NCBI GenBank assembly: GCA_963678705.1
Contig: OY783203.1
Coordinates: forward strand, 18,086,535 to 18,150,534
Source of the DNA: Panorpa germanica
Lineage: Eukaryota > Arthropoda > Insecta > Mecoptera > Panorpidae
DNA length: 64,000 nt
Direction: 5' to 3'
In this document: positions 42,691 to 52,969 of the stretch, in pieces
How positions within the stretch are numbered: position 1 is the first letter of the stretch
Layout of the letters: each line of letters starts with the position of its first letter
The notes under the pieces: model-generated
Told to the model about the DNA's origin: nothing
Database searches by the model: none
What the model saw: only the letters and a program-made list of their open reading frames with translations
Position numbers and translations under genes: made by a program

Positions 42691-43294
42691 AAATGTGAGA
42701 CAGTATTGTAGTTTTACTTTAGATATAATTTTAATTAGATTACAAGTAGAATTTCTTCTTGGGTGCTTTTATTCATGTGGGATTTTTTTCACGAATAAGT
42801 ATTATCTGTTTTAGTTTGTGTTCTGTAAATAGGAATAGTTATTAGGGCCTGTCCGACATAGAATACAATAATTATTTGGGCTCCCATCGGGTACTTCCTA
42901 GTAAACAATTTGGTGAAGTGTCCTGTTTTGTGATGTTTCTATCACTATTGCACTTCAATTATAGTTCGCATCAATTTTATCTTCATTTGTATTCCGACAG
43001 GTGGAGTGGTTTCGCCATTTGTAAACGATAAAATTGACATTTCATATGAACGACTGTGAGAAACTGAACTGTAAATAAACTCTTTTATGATAAAAAAATA
43101 ATCCGCATCTTCTATATGATGGCAAAGTGACTCCCAGGGTTATATGGCTTGTAAATCTGAAATCAAAATTGTAACAAAAAATTGAAAGAAAAATCGAGTC
43201 CAAATCTGAATCGTATATCATCATATAAACCACCCTAAATCAGTCGGTTGAAGATTTTGAACCATTTAAAAATGTTCTTAAGATTTGTAAATTT
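42691..43294. other. No gene recognised
   Basis: Unassigned. GGGCCTGTCCGACATAG at 42845-42861 resembles a Harbinger-like end without a partner. Confidence 0.4.
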
Positions 43295-43880
43295 TAGTCG
43301 ATAGCCAACGGAATTCCCACACCAGCATTGCACCAAACGAACAAGTTGACAATTATGCTAAAGAAGCAATTCATTCGGGGCGCATTCCAGAAGAAGCAAC
43401 TATAACATGTTCAGACTTAAATAACAATATTAAAAATGCAATAAATTGTTCATGGCAGGAAGAGTAGAACGAAGAAACTGATAATAAATTAGGGGAAGTG
43501 AAGCCATCAATTTGCAAACAAGAGTTACCATCCGGACTAAATAGAAGGCTGGAAGTAGTAATATGTAGACTTATGATAGGTCATACAAATTATACTCATA
43601 CCTACTTATTCAAAAAAGAACCACAAACAATATGTGAACATTGTAATAGCCCACTAATGGTAAAACATATTATTCTTCGATGCTTAAGGTACTCGTCGCA
43701 CAGACAAGACTGTAATATTCCTGAGAAATATAGGCAGATATTTGAAAGTAGGGAAAGTTTGAAAAACCTTATTGACTTTTTCAATAAAACTAATTTAATC
43801 TTTTTATTTTTAATACCCATACTCGTGTCTATATTTAAAAATGTATATATTGTTTTAAATGCTAATAATTGTTGAAAGTT
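43295..43880 (+). pseudogene. I-like LINE: RNase H end, zinc-knuckle-like tail and 3' UTR
   Basis: This is the best-preserved copy. SHTSIAPNEQVDNYAKEAI is the C-terminal part of an RNase H domain (compare the usual SHxGIxGNExADxxAK). After one in-frame stop, frame 43498-43875 encodes LNRRLEVVICRLMIGHTNYT, then THTYLFKKE and ICEHCNSPLMVKHIILRCLR, the C-terminal block of I-clade LINEs (Cx2C...Hx4C). RYSSHR and a run of basic and hydrophobic residues follow. The UTR ends with GTTGTTTTAAATGCTAATAATTGTTGAAAGTTGCTGCGC-like sequence. The element is 5'-truncated and non-functional. Confidence 0.85.
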
Positions 43881-44937
43881 GCTGCGCTTTCAAATTTTTA
43901 CGTGATCAATTTATCTATGAAATGTAGGTATACCTTATACCGTCTACAGGGGAGAAGCGGGAAGAATACTTCTAGGGGTATGGCCTTGACGATGGTCATT
44001 TTACAGTCGCATAACACATCAATAAATTACGATGAAGAACAAAAGAATCAGACAAATAATTGAAAGTAATAACACAGTATTTGCATAGTGTAGTAGTAGA
44101 TATTGGTATAGTACACAAACCTACTTATGCTGTGAGTATAATCAGAGAACTTAGCTGCTATTATACTGTGTTTTAAATTCTCTTTCTCGTTGACACACAC
44201 AAATGATTAGGATATGTGGTGTAGTTGTATTACAAATGGGTCACTCTCGACTAGATGATAATATTAATTATGTAGTTCATAGTTGTAATGGAGCACCCGC
44301 CAATGGATTTGATATGAAGGGTCGAATCTAGGTGACGGGTAATGATGAGCTTCAACTTTATTCCCACCTACTCTTTTAGTTTGAATATTATATTTACTTA
44401 GTGTGCGTCGATAATATATTTTATTTAAAAATAAGTATTATCTTTATTTATTATAAACTATTGTACTTAATATAATTATTATTATTTCTTTATTATTTTA
44501 TCTCTAGCTGAAACTTATATTTATGATAAGGTTTAAAGATAAAATAAAGAGTAAAATTTAGTAGCAGGGAATGTGAATGATTTTTTATATACTGCATTTT
44601 GTTCAATACAGAACTTAATTTAGGATTAATTTTGCTTTTAACTTCTTTTTTTCAAAAGTTACAATGAAAAGTAATTAACAAAAGTTGTAGATGATATTGA
44701 TATCTACGAAGAAGCTCTGCATAAATTTTTTTTTTTTTTTTTTTTTTATTTAGTCTTTGGCTTATTCAACCTTCTTGCCGATCATATTTTTAATTTGTCT
44801 TTTAATTTTATTCAGTCTTTCTAATTTGTTTCACATGTAGCGTGTATTTTTAACATCATATCTACAGAGTGTTTATACGGTTCAAATTCTTATCTTATTT
44901 GTTTTAATACTATCCGTCTCAGTTCATTTGTTTTTAA
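43881..44937. other. No gene; T-tract and weak inverted repeat
   Basis: TTTATTCCCACCTACTCTTTTAG (44346) and, reverse-complemented, CATTCCCTGCTACTAAATTTTACTCTTTA (44540-44573) may be a diverged TTAA-type MITE. A T run of about 22 lies at 44727-44748. The frame 43869-44063 has no motif. Confidence 0.4.
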
Positions 44938-45056
44938 TACTATCAAATTAAGTTCATAATAACCAAACCCAGAAAATATTTATCTGGTCCGGGGATCGAA
45001 CCCGAAGACACAGCAGTCGGCGTCAAACATCAATGCTCTCGCCCACTGTGTCGTCA
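44938..45056 (-). mobile_element. tRNA-derived SINE, best-preserved head
   Basis: The minus strand begins GACGACACAGTGGGCGAGAGC, then ATTGATGTTTGACGCCGACTGCTGTGTCTTCGGGTTCGATCCCCGGACCAGAT. The A-box-like GTGGGCGAGAGC and box B GGGTTCGATCC are both clean and about 45 bp apart. The body continues AAATATTTTCTGGGTTTGGTTATTATGAACTTAATTTGATAG and then stops. This copy is useful for consensus building. Confidence 0.82.
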
Positions 45057-46440
45057 TAAAATTGTGTGAATCATAGTTTTCAAAATAAACACAAAAAAAA
45101 ATGATTATAGTCTTATTTTCAAAATGGAGACGCCTTCACTCCGAAAATTTAAATTTGAATGAAGTATTAATCTTTTCACATAATGAAAAAATAAAATAGC
45201 TCCCTAAAACGTACGGTTAGCTTTTCTTTAACCCTGGACTTAAGGGTATTAAGGCAAATTAAAACGTAATGCAAATTTAAGATATTTTAAAGATAGTTTT
45301 TTCTAAATAAAAATAATGAAAAACGATGTTTTAACTTTTTAGGCTTATTATTACACTTATTCTATATACAAAATTTTTTTTTTTTGAAATAAAAAAAAAC
45401 TTAATTATTTTAAAAATGGTGCTGAAGTAGACCGTGTCAAAAAATTGGCGCTGGACGATGTTACCGATTTTGGCTCTTCTATTTATCTAACTAAACCAAG
45501 AAAATTATTAATTAGTATGAGTACAATTATGGTCGAGACTAGAGAAAAAAGAAATTGACAAAATGGCGCGCTTTTGAAATTGAAATTCTAAAAAATTCTA
45601 AAACTAAATTAAAATTTTAGACGTTTCGGTTGAATAGTTTTTTTTCTACAACATCATGCGGAAAATAGTACTTTTGAGATAAATATCTATTGATATATGC
45701 TAAAACGGCTGTAGAAACGAAAATATTGTCAATATTCTTACAAAAATTTAACAGTATATTCTTAAAAGACTATACTTTCGAAATATAAAAAAAAAATCGA
45801 TGTTTTGAGAATTCTAGACCACCTCAATGTATATGGCGGTTATATGGTTTGTAGACCTCGTGAACTGTACCTACTGGATACAATTAAATTTGAAGAACAA
45901 GTAGAAGGAGAAGTAAAAAGCATCACAGTTGCTCCAAGAATCGATAAGAATCAGTGCAGAAAGAATAGTTTGAGTTTAATTATGTAGTAGATTTTGTGAT
46001 AAAGTTGTTAATCAAATCCAACAAAGTATTCATTCATTTTGAACACCTGTATACTGGTACATAATTATTACTCTCATATAAATACTTTCACGATCACTAC
46101 ATATCAACTATGTACGTTGTACAGTTTACATTTATGACTGTAAGTTATTGCATGTGTTCTCTTGTTCATGTGTTGCTATTACAACGCCATTGAACTTGTC
46201 CCTTGCTCCATATTTCAATGCATTAGCAATACATTGTGTATACTCGTATACTAATGTTTAAGCAGGTTCTATAAAACAACATTAATCTTCGGGTCGTCTC
46301 ATGGCCATTAAATGAGTTCATTAAATCCTACATTAACCAATTTATGATCACGGCAAACTGCAAACTGCAAACTGCATACCATTCATGTTTAATTCACTAT
46401 CTGTACACTGGATCTCTATCGAATGACCTCTCCACACAGA
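45057..46440. other. No confident gene; orphan frame at 45805-45987
   Basis: A 700-bp AT-rich stretch (45100-45800) contains GTGCTGAAGTAGACCGTGTC and ATGGCGCGCTTTTG but nothing assignable. The 60-codon frame 45805-45987 (plus) reads HLNVYGGYMVCRPRELYLLD then TIKFEEQVEGEVKSITVAP. Its composition is protein-like and unlike the surrounding DNA, but I recognise no family. GCAAACT is tandemly repeated three times at 46354-46377. Confidence 0.35.
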
Positions 46441-46555
46441 GAAGAATTAATATATGTAGTTCAAATCACGAGAGTTCGGTGGCGACTGACGCTTAAAACA
46501 AGTAAAAAAGCACTGTCTCACTTATTTCTTTATAATAGAGTAATGTACCGTACAG

Positions 46556-47141
46556 ACTGATGCGACTTAAACATGCGACATCTAACATTTATATATTTTC
46601 ATTCATAAGTTGAAATTATTTAGACATGAGTGTACTGAATGTGCTGCACTTTTAATGTAGAGACTAGTACGACATAAATATAAGACACTAATAAAACCCT
46701 TACTTATGCTATTTTAAAAAATCTAGGTAGTATTTTTATGAAACTAAAATGTTTCAATCGTAAGGCGGAACTTCTAAAATAATCGCGGTTTTGAATGTGA
46801 TCACGAACAAAAGGGTCCAGTACCTAATCAGTCTCCAGTATAATCTCAGTGCGTGTTGACGTTTTTTTTAGTTGTGTTTTGTAAATAAATAAAAATAATG
46901 ACCTGAACAATAGACACTTGTCAAACTGTCTTTGACAGACCTTGTTAATTAACTGAGTTTTATTACTTTTTTTTCTAAATATTTTTTTCCTAAAGCAGGT
47001 TGAAGGAAGTCGTTCGAAATATGAAAGCTTCCGACGTATTAAATTTCATGTCGCACCAGTGTGGACGTGTTGTACGACTTCTTCCAACAAATGTTGGATG
47101 TCGCATGTTTAAGTCACACGTATGTGTATGATACTTAAGAT
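46556..47141. mobile_element. Family E element, complete
   Basis: The left arm (CGTACAGACTGATGCGACTTAAACATGCGACATCTAACATTT) and the right arm, reverse-complemented (CATACACATACGTGTGACTTAAACATGCGACATCCAACATTT), are terminal inverted repeats of about 45 bp. The interior left half corresponds inverted to 24330-24560, and the right half matches 22640-22910. The complete copy therefore explains both partial copies. No transposase or clear TSD was seen. Confidence 0.7.
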
Positions 47142-47325
47142 CCAAAAAGCCATTTAACCTACGTTGTTTTAGCAAAGGTGAAATTTTGAGAATAAACAAT
47201 GTAATTCAGATGTAGTTAAGAACGTATGCGTACTTGCTAGCTTGAAAGCGGGTCTTTTACAGATAGTAGGTACAAAAGATACTTAAAAACCTCACTACGT
47301 GAATGTATGATGGCTGGATTTTATA
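47142..47325. other. No gene recognised
   Basis: Short unassigned stretch. Confidence 0.4.
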
Positions 47326-48160
47326 CGAGGGTAGTTTGATAATTCAGTGATTTTTTTTGAAAAAGCGCTTTATTTATCAACAACCTTTAAGCTCGATACA
47401 TTTAATCCAGCATTTTTCATATTTTTTATTCCTTCTAAATAATAGATTTTCTCAAGGCTCTCAAAATAGGCGTTTGTTTCAGTGATTTCAGTGATAACGT
47501 CTTTGTTAGACCCAAATCTCTTACCGCCCAGCCTTATCTTCTGAATAGGAAACAGGAAATAGTCGCAGAGAGATAAATCTGCAGAATATGCTCAATGGGG
47601 TAGCAGTTCTTCTAGCAATTTATGAATTTTTGCCTTTGTTATTACACCAGGGTACTATCAGTTAGTGTACATTTCATCAATGTGTTCAGCATGGTCGCTT
47701 TAGGCGCCATTTTTGGAATAGTGAACTAAAATGCTCGGCGACTCAACATTTGAAGGGAATGAAGGGTGAAGGGTGAAGGGAGTCACTGAGCTAAAGTTCA
47801 GTGCAGTTCAGTGATACCACATATTAAAACATAATATTTATATATATACATAAATATATATTAATATTGTAGTTTTATTTTGTGTTATGCTTTGTATCAC
47901 TTTGTATACAATTATTTGCATTTGTTTAGTACTATGCGACTTATGGCGTCTAAAGCGATCATGCTGAATACATTGATGAATTTTACACTAACTGATAGTA
48001 CCCTGGATTACACATTCAATCACAACGCGGTATCCATCGCGCGGATAGCTGCTTACAATAGCATCTTTCTCAAAATTTGACAGCACTCTATTAATAGATG
48101 GCAGTTGATGGGAGCTGCGCGGGAAATTCAAAGAGTCACTGATTTATCAAAGTACCTTCG
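47326..48160 (-). pseudogene. Mariner (CGAGGGT lineage), both ends, with nested hAT MITE
   Basis: The ends CGAGGGTAGTTTGATAATTCAGTGA and, reverse-complemented, CGAAGGTACTTTGATAAATCAGTGA are flanked by TA (47324-47325, 48161-48162). The minus strand carries transposase C-terminal sequence (NKLLEELLPH-like, then AYSADLSLCDYFLFPI, then GKRFGSNKDV and CIELKGC). It is joined to an N-proximal piece (CTATCCGCGCGATGGATACCGCGTTGTGATTGAATGTGTA, 48013-48055) matching 7881-7927. A 358-bp hAT MITE has inserted at 47648-48005. Internally deleted and not functional. Confidence 0.85.
47648..48005. mobile_element. hAT MITE (CAGGGTAC family), copy 1
   Basis: The ends CAGGGTACTATCAGTTAGTGTA are inverted on both sides. 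Flanks TATTACAC (47640-47647) and GATTACAC (48006-48013) match at 7 of 8 bases. The arms include CATGATCGCTTTAGACGCC on the right and CATGGTCGCTTTAGGCGCC on the left. It disrupts the mariner. The frame 47880-48080 spans its right arm and is not a gene. Confidence 0.85.
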
Positions 48161-48784
48161 TAAATTAAATAAACAAATAAACTAAAATTCATTTATTCTG
48201 CTTAACTTTAATAGTTTCTCTAAATATGAAATAAAATAGAAAACATTTTAGAAATATGACGATAAAAAGAAAAGTTTATCCCACACAAATTCTTCTTTAC
48301 TTTCGTTTAATATTAATAAAGAAGCAAAGGTAAACAAGCAAGTTTAGAAAATATATAAAATGTATGAATTGAAACAGATTTTTTACTGGAAATATGAACC
48401 GTGAGTGATTCCTTAAATAGCCATTGGCTATATATTTAGTAACCGTATATTTTTTTGTAATGATTTCAACCCCTCACAATGATATTTTGTTTCTCATATA
48501 TAAAATATAAATATTGAATTATCAAAGCTTCATCAAGTCACGTGGTCGTACAAATATTATGAATAATTCATACACTTAAATAAACATTGGTTAGTATAGG
48601 CACACCCTGAAGCCCACACGCAAAAAGATGAAGACAACATTATTTAGAAAGGTTGAACAAAGAGAGACAACGCTACTATTCGTTTAGCCTTATAATACTT
48701 GATAATGGATATAATAAATCAACCCAATAAGTTTGCCACTGCCTAATAAGTTTATGAATACAGTTTTTCATATAATTAACTAGC
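48161..48784. other. No gene; SINE body scrap near 48740
   Basis: GCCACTGCCTAATAAGTTTATGAATACAG is a short SINE-body remnant. The rest is unassigned. Confidence 0.4.
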
Positions 48785-49115
48785 TGTCCCGGCCACGCGT
48801 TGCTGTGACTAACGTTTTTGTCATATTACATTACATAGCGCCATCTATTGAATATTTACTCAATCTAGTCAACAGAATATTTACTCAATCTAGTCAACAG
48901 ATGTCGCCATCATCGTCGCCAGATGTCATATGTCATATACAGATAATTAATAGACAATTAATAGATATTGCAATCATAAATTGAGATGTAAGCTATCCTA
49001 TCTTTCAAGTTGGATCAAACTGCACCCGGTGTACAAATTTGATTAAAATCGGTTAAGTAGTTTAGGCGTCCATCGCGGAGGAACAACGTGACACGTAATT
49101 TATATATATTAAGAT
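48785..49115. repeat. CTAGCTGTCCCGGCC-type arthropod repeat
   Basis: It begins CTAGCTGTCCCGGCCACGCGTTGCTGTG and ends AAAATCGGTTAAGTAGTTTAGGCGTCCATCGCGGAGGAACAACGTGACACGTAATTTATATATATTAAGAT. Sequences of this type are very common in arthropod genomes; the element class is not fixed here. A 25-bp tandem duplication (GAATATTTACTCAATCTAGTCAACA) lies at 48849-48899. Confidence 0.6.
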
Positions 49116-49179
49116 TAATAACTAGCTCCAACCTTTTGGAGTCACTTTGACATCATATTAAAAGTGCGTATGATTTTTT

Positions 49180-49430
49180 GTCATGAAACAATTCAATTTG
49201 ATTTCACTTATTCAAGGCAAATGTCAGTGATATGAGCTACAAGTGGCAAAATCACTTCTCCTGGCCTCACTACCCTGCCATTATTGAATGAAGTCTGAAT
49301 GAACAGGCAGATATATATATTGTGATGATCTGGTGAAATGAATGTGGAATTTTATCGCTACTAAAATAAATATTTTCAAATGTAAAAGAGAAAACAACTA
49401 CATTTCCACTTCAATGTATGATGTAGGAAA
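49180..49430. repeat. Family G copy 2, left half
   Basis: It is collinear with 25910-26230 up to CACTTCAATGTATGATGTAGGAAA, where an R1-like fragment is inserted. The right half resumes at 49874. Confidence 0.7.
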
Positions 49431-49873
49431 TGTACATTGTTGATGATGTACAGGCAAGAAAAAGGAGAATGAGGAAACAGGGAGAATGAACCAGGAATTG
49501 GGAACATGAAGAGACAGGGTCAGGAGAAGAAGAAGCAGAAAGTGCTTTTGGAAGTAGAAAAAGGCTAGAATAGTTTAAATTTATATAAGAAGACCCGAAG
49601 TATTGGGAAAGGAATGGAATGGCGACAGAGGAGGCAGGGAGAAGAACAGAAGAAGGCACAAGTGTGGAAGAGGAGCTAAGTAGAAGAGACAGACAGACAC
49701 AACAACAGAAAAGAATGGAAAAAATTGAGAAGAGTAATTACAACAAAATATATATAAGGATTTGGGAGAGATACCACAATACTTAAGAGAAAAAGACACA
49801 AATAACATGAGAAAGATTGCCAAATTTATATTAGGAAACGAGGAGAAAGGAAACAGAAATAGAAATTAAATAT
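49431..49873 (+). pseudogene. R1-like non-LTR fragment with ~26-bp TSD
   Basis: The direct repeat CCACTTCAATGTATGATGT.. flanks it (about 49405-49430 and 49875-49900, two mismatches). Comparison with the empty site at 26215-26245 confirms insertion. The plus strand, with frameshifts, encodes RMEKIEKSNYNKIY, then IPQYLREKD and NNMRKIAKFILGNEEKGNR. This matches the C-terminal region of the R1-like family at 35.4 and 59.2 kb. The insertion stops just after GNEEKGNR, so this copy lacks the Cys-rich block and 3' UTR. Minus-strand frames 49411-49823 are antisense shadows. Confidence 0.78.
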
Positions 49874-50005
49874 CTCCACTTCAATGTATGATGTTCGAAA
49901 GAAAAAGAATATTCTTATGAAAAGATTCTGACAATTTTTTTTCATAGGTGACATCTATCTGAAATCTGAATGAAAAAGAATCGATTTCTTGACTGGAACT
50001 TCACC
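49874..50005. repeat. Family G copy 2, right half
   Basis: ATGTATGATGTTCGAAAGAAAAAGAATATTCTTATGAAAAGATTCTGACAATTTTTTTTCATAGGTGACATCTATCTG continues the family-G sequence after the R1-like insertion. Confidence 0.7.
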
Positions 50006-50229
50006 TCGCTATTCCATTTCACCAAAATGTTTGCTATGCATTACTCAGCAGATTAATAACAGCGGCTCAGATCATTCAGTCGCTGTTTTGTCTAATGAAA
50101 ATTGAGATGAAGTGAAGAAATGTGTTCTAATTGTACTATCGATAAAATTCAATATAAATTAGTGACACAATACACAAAAGTGGAGGTTGAGTTAGCTTGT
50201 AGCACGCTAGGAAATTAAGTCTTGCACAC

Positions 50230-50900
50230 AGCGTTACAATGGACTTATGAACTCATTTTTTAGGGGTCGATTTTCTAATTGTTGATTAAAATATATGTTA
50301 ATAAATGTATATTGGTGTTTTTATTTTATTAAATATCTAAATGTTGACGGAGATATAGCAATTAAAAATTTGAAGTGTAGTTATAGCGCTAGAGATGTCG
50401 ACCATATTTATGACGTAACATGTCGCACTTTTAAGGAATAGGTGAGTTATTTGTTATATGAATGAGTTCTGAGTTAAGCATAGAGATATAAGAATAGAGT
50501 GCGCGAAGGGTACGGCCGCGAGTAAGAGGAAGGGATAAAGGCAAAGAGAGAGATAGCTGCAGGGCATCCTATCTGTCTCTTTCTAGCCGAACCGCTGCTG
50601 CTGGTTTGACGGTGAAGTAGGGGGTAAGCAAGAAAGCAGATGCAGTGCTCGAAAGAGACATAGAGGACACTCGTTAGTCGTTTATCGTAGTATTCAGCGC
50701 ACTTGCGCATTCTATTCTTATACCTCTATGGTGTTAAGTATGCTATCTCTTTTACGCTGTGTTGTATAAAAGATATGGCAACTTAACAGACGTGACGTTA
50801 CATGAATTGGAATTTTCTATATCTATGAATCCCTTTAATAATTAAAGGGAAACAATTAATATTTTAATTGTTAATATCTCCTAAATAATAGCGAATTATT
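50230..50900. repeat. Dispersed repeat family F, copy 2, interrupted
   Basis: It is inverted relative to 25045-25490. TATTTTATTAAATATCTAAATGTTGACGGAGATATAGCAATTAAAA, AGCGCTAGAGATGTCGACCATATTTATGACGT and CCCTTTAATAATTAAAGGG are shared. A 252-bp MITE lies inside at 50479-50730. Confidence 0.6.
50479..50730. mobile_element. MITE with 8-bp TSD and CATAGAG termini
   Basis: The ends are CATAGAGATATAAGAATAGAGTGCGC and, reverse-complemented, CATAGAGGTATAAGAATAGAATGCGC. Flanks GAGTTAAG (50471-50478) and GTGTTAAG (50731-50738) match at 7 of 8 bases. The interior is markedly GC-richer than the surroundings. CA termini with an 8-bp duplication fit the P superfamily or hAT; I cannot decide. The minus-strand frame 50474-50710 is the element itself. 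Confidence 0.78.
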
Positions 50901-52006
50901 ACAAAATTGTTGGACATTTGAGGCCCTGGTAACCAACTTTATTAATATATTGTTTAATATTATTTAGATATTAAGAAATGGTTCACAAGCCCATTTCTAT
51001 GCGAGAGGTATACTGAAATATACGAATATATTTACATATACATATTAGCTTACAATTTTTATTCTTCTAATGTTTAAAAAGTAACGAACGTATCTTTATT
51101 TATACTGTGAGCTAAAATTAACAAAGGAACCGTCAGAGATAATAATGTGGTAATATTCTTATAAAAAACCTTTCCTGGAAAATAAGATCATGCTTCTCTG
51201 CAATTAACTTCGTTCCTTTTAAATAATTCCTTTGTATAATTTCTGGCAATACGCCTACAAAAAAAAATTATATTTTATGAAATTTACTTTATTCTTTTAC
51301 ATATACTTGTATAAATATTCACTTAACGGATTCACAGCGGATTGTGTTCATCCGCGTCCGCGTCCTCATCCGCATCCTCATCCGCATCCGTGTTCGCGCT
51401 CGTTTACCAAAACTCTACTTCTGTATCTGTATTTGACTTCTGACAGCTTTCATAATTACCACCGCATAAAAACCCTTTAAAGGGTTATGAATTATAATCA
51501 GTGGAACACAGATCAAACAGATTTCAAAAATATAAAACTCCTGTTCAGTGTTAAACAGGACCAGGAACTACAGACCACAACGGCAACGGGAACGGCAACG
51601 GCTATTTATAGCCGTGGAAGCTAAACTCTTCATTTAATTATATTTGACATGGTAACTTTCCTAAACCGAGCTTCATAATTTTAATTAAAATGAAAATATT
51701 TTAATAAAATTTGTATACGAATATAGACGCCATGTTTGTAACCAATTAAATAATAAAATATGTGAAAAAGAGTTGGCATTTATTCTGATTTGTAAATTCC
51801 ACTGCTCCAGTGAGATCAATGTATGAGTGTTTTGACGTGTATGCTTAGGCAGGTTGGTTTATTTTTTAAAGGACAATGGTAACACGGATGACCTTGGCAT
51901 ATAGGGAGTTATGCCCAAGTAGAACTGGAGCTACATGAGGGTTCTATCAGACCCTGAAGCATTACCTGGACTAACCCGACACGGCTCTAGTCAGGCACTC
52001 GTGAGG
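50901..52006. other. No gene; hexamer microsatellites
   Basis: CCGCGTCCGCGTCCTCATCCGCATCCTCATCCGCATCC (51351-51389) is an imperfect hexamer array. AACGGCAACGGGAACGGCAACGG lies at 51578-51600. The frame 51232-51480 runs through the first array; I do not consider it a gene. Confidence 0.5.
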
Positions 52007-52014
52007 TTAGTTAC

Positions 52015-52612
52015 CAGGGTACCCTCACTTAGTGTACAATTCTTCAATGTCGCTTATGGCGCCCTCCGTCCGCCATTGTTGGGTTAGTGAACTAAGATGC
52101 TCGGCGATTCAATGTCGCTTTAGGCGCCATAAGTCGCCATTATTGGGTTAGTGAACTAAGATGCTCGGCGACTCAACATTTGAAGGGAATGAAGGGTGAA
52201 GGGAGTGCACTTAACTAAAGTTCAGTGCAGTTCAGTGATACCACATATTAAAACATAATATTTATATATATACATAAATATATATTATTATTGTAGTTTT
52301 ATTTTGTGTTATGCTTTGTATCACTGTGTATACAATTATTTGCATTTGTTTAGTACTATACAAAAATATTATGTTTTAATATGTGGTATCACTGAACTGC
52401 ACTGAACTTTAGTTAAGTGCACTCCCTTCACCCTTCATTCCCTTCAAATGTTGAGTCGCCGAGCATCTTAGTTCACTAACCCAATAATGGCGACTTATGG
52501 CGCCTAAAGCGACATTGAATCGCCGAGCATCTTAGTTCACTAACCCAACAATGGCGGACGGAGGGCGCCATAAGCGACATTGAAGAATTGTACACTAAGT
52601 GAGGGTACCCTG
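52015..52612. mobile_element. hAT foldback MITE (CAGGGTAC family), copy 2
   Basis: The element is almost entirely palindromic: two ~235-bp arms (52015-52250 and 52380-52612) are near-perfect inverted copies around an AT-rich loop. A perfect 8-bp duplication TTAGTTAC flanks it (52007-52014, 52613-52620). Each arm contains a ~77-bp direct repeat (GTTAGTGAACTAAGATGCTCGGCGA and GTCGCTT.GGCGCC). Adjacent to the loop are GAAGGGAATGAAGGGTGAAGGGAG and TTCAGTGCAGTTCAGTGATACCACATATT. No coding capacity. Confidence 0.92.
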
Positions 52613-52633
52613 TTAGTTACACTTTATGCTTAA

Positions 52634-52969
52634 GGCCCTCCGCATATGAGGCGACTGGTTGCAAACCTTAGCCCCGAATCTGCCCAAACCGAATGAAAAT
52701 TGAACTGTTTTGTTAGTGAGAGAACGAACGTGTATACGAGTGAGAGAAAACACAAAGCACGAATGAATCTAAACTGGTAGTCGAGCCGTATTCCGTGACT
52801 CTATAGAATTTTTAACAATAGCATAATAAGGGATTTTATTGTGTCGTATTTGTTTGTATGTATGTGTTTAAATACTTTTCAATAGTATTCGTGAACATCT
52901 CTGATTATGATGCAATCATCAAAAGCATGCAACCAACCATGCCCTGCGACCGAGAAATATACTCAAACC
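52634..52969. mobile_element. PIF/Harbinger-like MITE, copy 3, truncated
   Basis: It begins GGCCCTCCGCATATGAGGCGACTGGTTGCAAACC preceded by TAA. It contains CCCCGAATCTGCCCAAACCGAATG (reverse arm) and then, in the forward sense, GAGCCGTATTCCGTGACTCTATAGAATTTTTAACAATAGC. It ends at ACTCAAAC where a hAT MITE begins; no right end follows. Confidence 0.72.

Noticed and set aside
42399-42905. hAT element starting CAGTGGCGTAGG
   Set aside because: No inverted right end or 8-bp duplication could be found within the following sequence.
44938-45056. tRNA gene on the minus strand
   Set aside because: The A and B boxes look good, but the sequence recurs many times with a common body and tail, so it is a SINE head; no cloverleaf acceptor stem is evident.
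49411-49823. Two overlapping hydrophobic open frames (minus)
   Set aside because: They are antisense to the R1-like fragment with identifiable plus-strand motifs and TSD.
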